Shown piece by piece: positions 1 through 6,592 of a DNA stretch of 11,145 bases. The number at the start of each line of letters is the position of its first letter. Position 1 is the stretch's first letter. The translations under genes were made by a program, and so were the position numbers. The stretch lies in assembly GCA_964471405.1 (NCBI GenBank), contig CAYYGH010000070.1, forward strand, positions 1 through 11,145, written 5' to 3'. The stretch is from J084 sp964471405 (lineage in GTDB: Bacteria > Pseudomonadota > Alphaproteobacteria > Sphingomonadales > Rhodothalassiaceae). Under the pieces are notes generated by a model. It ran no database searches and was not told where the DNA came from. It saw nothing but the letters and a program-made list of their open reading frames with translations.

Positions 1-1
1 T

Positions 2-1678
2 TCAGCCCCGGCTGAACTTGCGGTAGCGGATGCGGTGGGGGACGAGCGCGTCGGTGCCGAGGCGGCGCTTCCTGTCTTCCATGTAGGCGGCGAAATTGCC
101 CTCGAACCAGACCACCCGCGAATCGCCCTCGAAGGCGAGGATGTGGGTGGCGAGCCGGTCGAGAAAGAAGCGGTCGTGGCTGATGACGACCGCACAGCCC
201 GCGAAATCCTCCAGCGCGTCCTCGAGCGCGGAAAGCGTCTCGACGTCGAGATCGTTCGTCGGCTCGTCCAGCAGCAGAACGTTCGCACCGGATTTCAGCA
301 TCTTGGCCAGATGCACCCGGTTGCGCTCGCCGCCCGAGAGCACGCCCACCTTCTTCTGCTGGTCCGCGCCGCGGAAGTTGAAGGCGCCGACATAGGCGCG
401 GCTGTTGACCGGCTGGTTGCCGAAGGTGAAGACGTCCTCGCCGCCCGAGATCTCCTCCCAGACGGTCCTGTCGGGATCAAGGCTGTCCCGCGACTGGTCG
501 ACATAGCCGAGCCGGACCGTCTCGCCGATGCGGATGGTGCCGGCATCCGGCTGCTCCTCGCCCGTGATGATCCGGAACAGTGTCGTCTTGCCCGCCCCAT
601 TGGGGCCGATGACGCCGACGATCCCGCCGGGCGGCAGCGAGAAGGACAGATCCTCGAACAGCAGCTTGTCGCCATAGGCCTTGGTAAGCCCCTTCGCCTC
701 GATCACGAGATCGCCGAGCCGGGGCGCCGGCGGGATCTTGATCTGGGCCGGGCCGGACAGCCGCTCCTGCTGGCGGCGCAGGAGCTCGTCATAGGCCTTG
801 ATGCGGGCCTTGGACTTGGCCTGGCGGGCCTTCGGGGCGGAGCGGATCCACTCCAGCTCGCGCTTCAAGGCCTTCAGCCGGGCCTCTTCGGCCCGCTCTT
901 CGAGCGCAAGGCGCTTTGCGCGCGCCTCGAGCCAGGCGGAATAGTTGCCCTCGAAGGGAATGCCGCGGCCGCGGTCGAGCTCCAGCACCCAGCCGACGAC
1001 ATTGTCGAGGAAATAGCGGTCGTGGGTGACCAGCACGACGGTGCCGGGATACTCCTTCAGGTGCTGTTCCAGCCAGGCGACCGATTCGGCGTCCAGATGG
1101 TTGGTCGGCTCATCGAGCAGCAGCAGGTCGGGCCGCTCCAGCAGCAGCCGGCACAGCGCCACCCGGCGCTTCTCGCCGCCGGAAAGCGTCGCAACCTCCG
1201 CATCGCCCGGCGGGCAGCGCAGGGCGTCCATCGCCTGCTCGACCTTGCTCATCAGATCCCAGGCATCGAGGGCGTCGATCTTCTCCTGCAGCTCCGCCTG
1301 CTCGGCGATGAGCGCGTTCATCTCATCCTCGTCCGCAACCTCGGCAAAGCGCGCCGAGACGGCCTCGAAACGATCGAGCAGGGCCTTCGTCTCCCTGACA
1401 CCGTCGAGCACGTTGCCCAGCACGTCCTTTTCCGGATCGAGCTCCGGCTCCTGCGGCAGATAGCCGACGCGCACGCCCTTGCCCGGGAAGGCCTCGCCCA
1501 CGAATTCGGTGTCGATCCCGGCCATGATCCGCAGCAGCGTGGACTTGCCTGCGCCGTTGACGCCGATGACCGCGATCTTGGCTCCGGGCAGGAAGTTGAG
1601 ATTGATGTCCTTCAAGACCTGGCGACCGCCGGGGTATGTCTTGCTCACCCCGTGCATGTGAAAGACGTACTGGGTCAT
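2..1678 (-). CDS. ettA: EttA, energy-dependent translational throttle protein (ABC-F ATPase)
   Basis: This is a soluble ABC-F protein of 558 residues with two ATPase domains and no membrane segments. The family binds the ribosomal E site and gates entry into elongation according to the ATP/ADP state. Domain 1 has Walker A GVNGAGKST (39-47), signature LSGGE (165-169) and Walker B LLLLDE with catalytic E190. A charged linker (about 250-310) follows. Domain 2 has GPNGAGKTT (358-366), LSGGE (447-451) and LLLDEP with E472. The segment at about 95-140, between Walker A and the signature of domain 1, fits the EttA 'arm'. The chosen start gives MTQYVFHMHGV, which aligns with the N-terminus of E. coli EttA (555 residues) as I recall it. 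A GAGGAG purine run abuts that ATG, so its spacing is short. The frame stays open far upstream only because of high GC. The gene ends at base 2 with TGA and looks intact. It is transcribed divergently from the M28 peptidase gene. Confidence 0.96.
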   Translation of the reverse strand: MTQYVFHMHGVSKTYPGGRQVLKDINLNFLPGAKIAVIGVNGAGKSTLLRIMAGIDTEFVGEAFPGKGVRVGYLPQEPELDPEKDVLGNVLDGVRETKALLDRFEAVSARFAEVADEDEMNALIAEQAELQEKIDALDAWDLMSKVEQAMDALRCPPGDAEVATLSGGEKRRVALCRLLLERPDLLLLDEPTNHLDAESVAWLEQHLKEYPGTVVLVTHDRYFLDNVVGWVLELDRGRGIPFEGNYSAWLEARAKRLALEERAEEARLKALKRELEWIRSAPKARQAKSKARIKAYDELLRRQQERLSGPAQIKIPPAPRLGDLVIEAKGLTKAYGDKLLFEDLSFSLPPGGIVGVIGPNGAGKTTLFRIITGEEQPDAGTIRIGETVRLGYVDQSRDSLDPDRTVWEEISGGEDVFTFGNQPVNSRAYVGAFNFRGADQQKKVGVLSGGERNRVHLAKMLKSGANVLLLDEPTNDLDVETLSALEDALEDFAGCAVVISHDRFFLDRLATHILAFEGDSRVVWFEGNFAAYMEDRKRRLGTDALVPHRIRYRKFSRG

Positions 1679-1960
1679 CTCCTCGGCACATTCCACTCCT
1701 GCAGACCGGATGACTGATGTGCTCCGGCCGGTTTGTCTGCGCTCGCTCGCACCGGGCCGACCTGTGTCGGCCCGCCCCCCGAGGGGGATCTCGTCCGATG
1801 CCGGCACCCATACCGGCCCGAGCGGCGGGGGGCAAGCCGCCGAGGCGGGCGCGGCTCCACCCTTGGCACGGGATCGAAAGCCCGCTAAGCCCGGCGTGGG
1901 GCCGGCAGAACGGCCGAAAGGTGCGCCGGCCGATCGAAGCGGCAGGATCGGGGAGGACGG
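1679..1960. other. Divergent intergenic region between ettA and the M28 peptidase gene
   Basis: This 282-base spacer must hold the promoters of both flanking genes, which point away from each other. I could not pick a convincing -35/-10 pair on either strand; the segment is very GC-rich. It contains one strong hairpin (listed separately) and several shorter GGCCGGC/CCGCC-type dyads. Open frames crossing it have no recognisable protein content. The plus-strand end carries the ribosome-binding site of the peptidase gene, GGGGAGG at 1950-1956. Confidence 0.6.
1753..1774. repeat. Perfect 9-bp hairpin in the ettA/peptidase spacer
   Basis: Arms CGGGCCGAC (1753-1761) and GTCGGCCCG (1766-1774) are perfect reverse complements around the loop CTGT. 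No T-run follows on either strand; a C-run follows on the plus strand. It is therefore not a standard intrinsic terminator, and it lies between genes transcribed away from it. It could be an operator, a 5'-leader structure of ettA mRNA (its start is about 75 bases away), or an isolated interspersed palindrome. Confidence 0.6.
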
Positions 1961-3415
1961 ATGCCCATGACGAATCGAACCGGCTTTCTGGTCGTGATGG
2001 CGGTGGCCATGGCCTGGATGATCCGACCGGACGCCGTCTCGGCGCAGGCCCGGCCGGCGGCGGAAGAAGCGGCTCTGCCCGGCCAGCTGGTCCAGCAGGC
2101 GCAGACGCTGCGCCGGCAGGCAGGGGAATCGGATCTGGCCTGGCGGATCGTTGCGGAGCTGACGACGCGCATCGGCCCGCGGCTTGCGGGCTCGCCGGCC
2201 GAGGCCCGGGCGCGGGCGCTGATGGTGGAAAGGCTGAAGGCGCTGGGATTCGCCAATGTCCGCATCGAGCCGTTCGATCTTGCCGGCTGGCGGCGCGGGC
2301 GCGAGGAGGCCGCCATCGTCTCGCCGGCTCCCCAGCCGCTCGCGGTGACGGCCCTGGGCGGCTCGGTGGCCACCCCGCCCGACGGGCTTACCGCGCCGGT
2401 GGTGCGCTTTCCCGATCTTGCCGCGCTGGAAGCGGCACCCGAGGGAAGCCTTGCCGGCCGGATCGCCTTCATCGACCAGCGCATGTTCCGTGCCCAGGAC
2501 GGCTCCGGCTACGGCCAGACGGTGGGCATCCGGGTGCAGGGGGCGACAGCGGCGGCAAAAAAGGGTGCGGTGGCCGTGCTCATCCGCTCCGTCGGCACCG
2601 ATTCCCACCGCCTGCCGCATACCGGGATGATGCGCTATGAGAAGGGCGTGCCGATGATTCCGGCAGCCGCGCTCTCCAACCCGGACGCCGACCAGCTGGC
2701 GCGGCTGCTGGCTGCAGGCGGACCGGTGATGGTGCATCTGCTGCTTACCCCCGAAGGCGGGTTCGCGGCCCGTTCCGGCAATGTCGTCGCCGATATCCCC
2801 GGAACGGACCGGGCGGAGGAAATCGTCCTGCTGGGCGCGCATCTGGACAGCTGGGATCTCGGCACGGGGGCGATCGACGACGGGGCGGGGGTTGCGATCG
2901 TGACCGCGGCCGCAAAGCTGGCCGGCGCAGTAAAGCCGCCGCGCCGGACCATCCGCGTGGTGCTCTTCGGTGCGGAGGAAGTCGGGCTTGTCGGGGCGCG
3001 GGCGTATCTGAAGGCCCATGAGGGTGAAATCGCCCGCCATGTGCTGGTCTCGGAGGCCGATTTCGGTGCGGATTCCGTCTGGCGCATGGATTCGGGCGTG
3101 GGCCGGGCCGCGCTGCCTTTCGCGGCGGCCGTCCACCATCTGCTCAGGCCGCTCGGCATCGGACGGGGAGGCAATGATTCGCTCGGCGGCTCGGACGTCT
3201 CGGTCCTGGCCCGGGCGGGGGTGCCGGCGATCGGTTTGCGGCAGAACGGCTTGCGTTACTTCGATCTCCACCACACAGCCGATGACACGCTCGACAAGAT
3301 CGACCCGCGACAGCTGGCCCAGAACGTGGCCGCCTGGGCGACGATGACCTTCCTTGTCGCCAATACGGATGTCGATCTGCGCGCCGGAGGCATGCCGAAG
3401 CGACGCGGGGAATAG
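1961..3415 (+). CDS. Secreted M28-family zinc metallopeptidase with PA-like insert (carboxypeptidase Q-like)
   Basis: Predicted exported di-zinc exopeptidase of 484 residues. Residues 1-28 form a signal peptide: a short basic start, a hydrophobic core (LVVMAVAMAWM) and a VSA-type cleavage site near A28. The mature N-terminus has the TRIGPRLAGSPAE segment typical of this branch. Residues about 145-265 are the inserted PA-like domain, including IRSVGTDSHRLPHTG. The catalytic domain shows the M28 metal set: H294 in HLD, D306 in GAIDDGAG, the E339/E340 pair in GAEEVG, D367 in EADFG and H438 in HHTADDT. E339 should be the general base and the rest the zinc ligands. GGGGAGG at 1950-1956 supports ATG 1961; an ATG two codons later (1967) is also possible. 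The family includes amino- and carboxypeptidases, so the substrate is not determined; periplasmic peptide turnover is the likely role. All key residues are present. Confidence 0.93.
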   Translation: MPMTNRTGFLVVMAVAMAWMIRPDAVSAQARPAAEEAALPGQLVQQAQTLRRQAGESDLAWRIVAELTTRIGPRLAGSPAEARARALMVERLKALGFANVRIEPFDLAGWRRGREEAAIVSPAPQPLAVTALGGSVATPPDGLTAPVVRFPDLAALEAAPEGSLAGRIAFIDQRMFRAQDGSGYGQTVGIRVQGATAAAKKGAVAVLIRSVGTDSHRLPHTGMMRYEKGVPMIPAAALSNPDADQLARLLAAGGPVMVHLLLTPEGGFAARSGNVVADIPGTDRAEEIVLLGAHLDSWDLGTGAIDDGAGVAIVTAAAKLAGAVKPPRRTIRVVLFGAEEVGLVGARAYLKAHEGEIARHVLVSEADFGADSVWRMDSGVGRAALPFAAAVHHLLRPLGIGRGGNDSLGGSDVSVLARAGVPAIGLRQNGLRYFDLHHTADDTLDKIDPRQLAQNVAAWATMTFLVANTDVDLRAGGMPKRRGE

Positions 3416-3429
3416 CCCGCGCCGGCCGG

Positions 3430-3453
3430 ATCGGTAACCCTCTCTTAACCGAT
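3430..3453. promoter_or_regulatory. CtrA-like box within a short inverted repeat
   Basis: GTAACCCTCTCTTAAC at 3434-3449 fits the alphaproteobacterial CtrA consensus TTAA-N7-TTAAC with one mismatch, the first base. It lies inside an inverted repeat, ATCGGT (3430-3435) and ACCGAT (3448-3453). TTAA is very rare in this window; the only other copy I noticed is inside a gene near 6056. It lies about 60-80 bases upstream of the predicted sigma-54 start of the FlaEY-like gene. CtrA regulates many flagellar genes in this class, so binding here is plausible but inferred. Confidence 0.55.
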
Positions 3454-3485
3454 GGACGCGAAAAGGTGAGGCTGGGTCGGTGCGC

Positions 3486-3501
3486 CGGCACGGAATTTGC
3501 C
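3486..3501 (+). promoter_or_regulatory. Sigma-54 (RpoN) promoter of the FlaEY-like gene
   Basis: CGGCACGGAATTTGCC matches the sigma-54 consensus TGGCACG-N4-TTGCW at every core position except the first T and the final W. The invariant GG (3487-3488) and GC (3499-3500) are exactly ten bases apart, which sets the start of transcription near 3512. Late flagellar genes in Caulobacter-type bacteria commonly use sigma-54, which agrees with the gene that follows. This also rules out the in-frame TTG at 3497 as a translation start, because it lies inside the -12 element. Confidence 0.75.
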
Positions 3502-3546
3502 TGATGGGCGCATGCAGCGCCTGCATGGCGTGCAGCTGGTCCGGAT

Positions 3547-3562
3547 GGAGGCAGGAACGGTG
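3547..3562 (+). promoter_or_regulatory. Ribosome-binding site that decides the GTG start
   Basis: GGAGG at 3547-3551 is eight bases before GTG 3560-3562. The competing in-frame starts are worse. TTG 3497 lies in the promoter, ATG 3512 falls at the predicted transcription start, and ATG 3545 overlaps this Shine-Dalgarno sequence with no good one of its own. Confidence 0.6.
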
Positions 3563-6418
3563 GCGTTCGGCGGATTTGGCGTCTTCAGCGGACTCAATGT
3601 CTCCGGGCTGTTTACGACAGTCGCGCAGCAGCAGGAGGCGCGCAATGCGCCGCCGCAGCCCGTCAGTCTCGACCTGTCGGTGCTCTCGCTCAACGCCGTG
3701 CAGCTGACCCCGCCGCCGGATGTCCATGGCCCGGCCGTCATCCCGCCCTGGGAGACCACGCAGGACCCGGCCAATGAGAGCCTCGATCACCGCCTGGCCG
3801 AGCTGCGCGGGATCACCAGCTTCATCGACCCGAACGCTCCCCAGGTGGCGGCTGCCGGCGATGATGTGGACTCGCGCACGAGCTTCATCCTCTTCGACGC
3901 CCTGCGCAAGCTGGAGACGCTGGCGCTCTATGCCGCAGACGAGTCGACTCCGGACGCCTCCCTTTCCCGGCTCGACCAGCAGTTTCAGCAGGGACTGCAG
4001 GAGGTTCTGGATTTCATCGAGACCGCGCCGACCAAGGAGCTGACCTTTCTGACCGGTGATCTCGTGACCAAGGTGGAGCCGGATGTGGATCTCGGCAGCG
4101 ACAGCTATGATTTCACGGGGCGTGCGGTCGCCACCGGCACCCGCGACGATCCTCTTCCCGGGCTCACCGGTACGGAGACGTTTACCATCTCGATCACCAA
4201 GAACGGCACGACCGACAACATCCTGATCGACCTCTCCCAGGTTTCGGGGCCGCTGTCGATCAACAACATCGTGGACTTCATCAATCAGCAGATCGCGGCC
4301 GTGCCGCTGCTCGATTCAAACGGCCAGCCGGTGCTGGATTCCAACGGCCAGCCGATCCCCAAATTCGTCACCCAGCTCGAGGTGGTCTCGGATGCCAATT
4401 ACGACCATGCCATCAAGGTGGCCGGCAGCTCCACCGAGACCGTCTCCTTCCTGCCCTCGGCGCCGACGCCGACGCTGTTCGTCGGAGAAAACCGCACGGA
4501 TCTGCGCCTTGATGCCGCCGCGCCGGATGCCACGATCCGCCGCCTCGATCAGATCACCGGCACGCTGGACCCCTTCCTGGACACGACGATCGCCTCAACG
4601 GATGCCGAGGCAACCGCCATCGCGCAGGCCGCATCCGTGGATGCGGCGCCCGTGGGAGCCGATACCCAGGTCTTTGCGGTCGCAACCGATTCGCAGGGAT
4701 TCGTCTACACCGTGGGCCGGGCGGCCGGCGACTTCGGCAGCCAGCGCAACACGGCGTCCGGTGAGGACGTCTTTCTGACCAAGCTTGATACCAACGGCAA
4801 TGTCGTCTTCTCGCGGCTGCTCGGCACCGCCAAGGACGCGAACGCCTTCGCGCTTGCGGTCGATGCCAATGACAATGTCATCGTCGCCGGCTCCACGACG
4901 GACAATCTGGCAGGCGGCACCGTGCTCTCCGGCACCGACAGCTTCATCGCCAAATTCGATTCTGAAGGCGCGCTGCAGTTCGTCCAGCAGCTGGACACCG
5001 TCGCCGATGACGCGGCCCTTGACGTGAGCACCACGGCCACCGGCGACATCGTCGTCACCGGCTATACCAAGGGGGCCGTCGATGCGGCGCATCCGGGCTT
5101 CGGGGGGCGCGACGTGCTGGCTCTGCGCTTTGACGGCACCACCGGTGCGCGCGTCGATACGGCGGTGATCGGCACTGCGGGAGACGAGCGGGGATCGGCG
5201 GTTGCCATCGCACCCGACGGCAATGTGCTGGTGGCATCGCGCGAGGACGGCCGTCTCGTCCTGCGGCGGCTCGATGCCTCCAATCTGTCCAATGTGCTGG
5301 AGACGGTGGATCTCGGCAGCATCGGGCTCGGCGGCGAGATCGGGGCGATCCGGGTGGTCGGCAACGACATATTCGTGGCCGGCACGACGGCCGATTCCAC
5401 CTTCTCCGGTGGCGGGGCGACGGTGGTTACGGGCGCCCAGGGCGGCAAGGACGGCTTTCTTCTCAAGCTCACCGACAATGCGGGCACGCTGAGCCCCGGT
5501 ACGCTCACCTTCTTCGGCACCAGTGCGGATGACGCGATCAACGACATCGCGGTCTCCGGCGGGAAGATTTTCGTGGCCGGCAACACGCGCGGCGACATCT
5601 CGGGGTTGGGCCGGCGCGGCTCGCGGGATGCCTTCGTCGCGCGCTTCGATGCCGGAACGCTCGCCTTCGAGGAGGTGGAGCGCTTTGGTCTGGCGCTGGA
5701 GGAGCATGATGCGACCGCGATCGCAGCCCTCGACCAGGGGCCCGGCGTGCTTGACCTGCTGGGCCTGCCCCTGGGGCCGGTCTCACGGGTCGAGCCCCGC
5801 ACGATCGATGTCCAGACGACGGCCCGGCCCGGCGATTTCTTCGAGATCTCGATCAACGGCCGCGCGCCGCAGAAGATCACGCTCGAGGCCGGTGACACGC
5901 TGGACGACATCGCAGCCCGGATCAACCGCCTGTCCTTCAAGAACGAAATCAAGGCGACGGTGACCGCCGGCCAGCTCACCATCGAGGCGCTGGGAACCAA
6001 TCAGGTGGATCTGATCGCGGGTGATCCCGGCAAGGATCTGCTGGCCAAATTCGGGGTTAAGCCTCAGCGCCTGCTGGGGGCGACCGCCCTGTTCGATCTG
6101 GAAAATGCCGGAGCCAGGCGGCCGAGCGATCCGATCGTGCCGGAGGTGGGCGGCGTCTTCGGGCTCAAGCTGGACCAGCCGCTGGGTCTGAAGGACAAGG
6201 CGGCCGCCCGCTTTACCCTCCAGGTCGTCCAGGATGCGATCGAGACGGTCAAACGTGCCTTCCGCTCGCTCACGCCCGATCCGCTCTCGCTGATCCGGCC
6301 CGGGCTTGAAAGCACGGTGCCGCCTCCCGAGATCGCGGCCCAGATTTCCGAATATACGACCGCGCTGGCGCGACTGCAGTCGATCAATCTTGCAAGCCCT
6401 CTCTCGCTGTTCTCGTGA
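3560..6418 (+). CDS. FlaEY-like flagellar protein: beta-propeller flanked by hook-IN-like segments
   Basis: A 952-residue protein with no signal peptide, no membrane segment and no cysteine, which suits export through the flagellar type III route. Residues about 1-170 are helical and low in motifs. Residues about 203-295 (TFTISITKNGTTDN...INNIVDFINQQ) resemble a flagellin/FliD hook-IN fold, with a tandem LDSNGQP repeat at 251-266. Residues about 368-712 form roughly six SBBP-type propeller blades of the form 'D-x-x-G-N-V-x-V-A-G ... D-x-F-L-x-K-L-D'. Residues about 757-825 (FEISINGRAPQKITLEAGDTLDDIAARIN) are a second, clearer hook-IN motif. The C-terminus (about 926-952) is an amphipathic helix ending in LSLFS. 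Size, layout and promoter recall Caulobacter FlaEY, linked to flagellin expression or assembly; I make that match from memory. The exact role is unknown, and no other flagellar gene is in view. Confidence 0.75.
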   Translation: MAFGGFGVFSGLNVSGLFTTVAQQQEARNAPPQPVSLDLSVLSLNAVQLTPPPDVHGPAVIPPWETTQDPANESLDHRLAELRGITSFIDPNAPQVAAAGDDVDSRTSFILFDALRKLETLALYAADESTPDASLSRLDQQFQQGLQEVLDFIETAPTKELTFLTGDLVTKVEPDVDLGSDSYDFTGRAVATGTRDDPLPGLTGTETFTISITKNGTTDNILIDLSQVSGPLSINNIVDFINQQIAAVPLLDSNGQPVLDSNGQPIPKFVTQLEVVSDANYDHAIKVAGSSTETVSFLPSAPTPTLFVGENRTDLRLDAAAPDATIRRLDQITGTLDPFLDTTIASTDAEATAIAQAASVDAAPVGADTQVFAVATDSQGFVYTVGRAAGDFGSQRNTASGEDVFLTKLDTNGNVVFSRLLGTAKDANAFALAVDANDNVIVAGSTTDNLAGGTVLSGTDSFIAKFDSEGALQFVQQLDTVADDAALDVSTTATGDIVVTGYTKGAVDAAHPGFGGRDVLALRFDGTTGARVDTAVIGTAGDERGSAVAIAPDGNVLVASREDGRLVLRRLDASNLSNVLETVDLGSIGLGGEIGAIRVVGNDIFVAGTTADSTFSGGGATVVTGAQGGKDGFLLKLTDNAGTLSPGTLTFFGTSADDAINDIAVSGGKIFVAGNTRGDISGLGRRGSRDAFVARFDAGTLAFEEVERFGLALEEHDATAIAALDQGPGVLDLLGLPLGPVSRVEPRTIDVQTTARPGDFFEISINGRAPQKITLEAGDTLDDIAARINRLSFKNEIKATVTAGQLTIEALGTNQVDLIAGDPGKDLLAKFGVKPQRLLGATALFDLENAGARRPSDPIVPEVGGVFGLKLDQPLGLKDKAAARFTLQVVQDAIETVKRAFRSLTPDPLSLIRPGLESTVPPPEIAAQISEYTTALARLQSINLASPLSLFS
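4310..4357 (+). repeat. In-gene tandem duplication encoding LDSNGQP[V/I] twice
   Basis: Two adjacent 24-base units (4310-4333 and 4334-4357) encode LDSNGQPV and LDSNGQPI. They differ by a few synonymous changes plus the last codon. They lie in the loop after the helix of the first hook-IN-like segment. The repeat keeps frame and probably lengthens a surface loop. Confidence 0.85.
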
Positions 6419-6592
6419 TTGCCCATACCGGCCGGGCAGCAGCCGCAGGCGATGGCCTCTTCCGCCCAAGGGAGATGTTCCCGCCATGCGATACACGAAA
6501 GTCTGTGGTTTTTCGCCGCCCGAAACCCTATATGAGGAGATCCGGGGGAATGGTGGTGAAAGCAGGCAGGGTCGGAAAAGAACGCATCACGG
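6419..6592. other. Intergenic region with weak promoter candidate before the flavin oxidoreductase
   Basis: A 174-base spacer. CTATAT at 6528-6533 could be a -10 box, but the bases 16-18 upstream (around 6504-6510, TGTGGT) match a -35 box poorly, so this is only a candidate. No intrinsic terminator is evident after the FlaEY-like gene; the 5-bp TGCCC/GGGCA dyad just after its stop is too weak. Short overlapping frames here show no protein character. Confidence 0.35.

Noticed and set aside
1863..1882. Possible second sigma-54 site (TTGGCACGGG...) upstream of the peptidase gene
   Set aside because: GC falls 13 bases after GG instead of the required 10, so the -24/-12 spacing fails.
3497..3559. 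TTG/ATG starts upstream of GTG 3560 for the FlaEY-like protein
   Set aside because: TTG 3497 lies in the sigma-54 -12 box, ATG 3512 falls at the predicted transcription start, and ATG 3545 lacks a ribosome-binding site, while GTG 3560 has GGAGG eight bases upstream.
1679..3790. Open reading frame continuing upstream of ettA on the minus strand through the peptidase gene, giving a 1262-residue translation
   Set aside because: The upstream part is Arg/His/Gly-rich antisense of the peptidase gene with no motifs. EttA starts cleanly at 1678, matching the family N-terminus.
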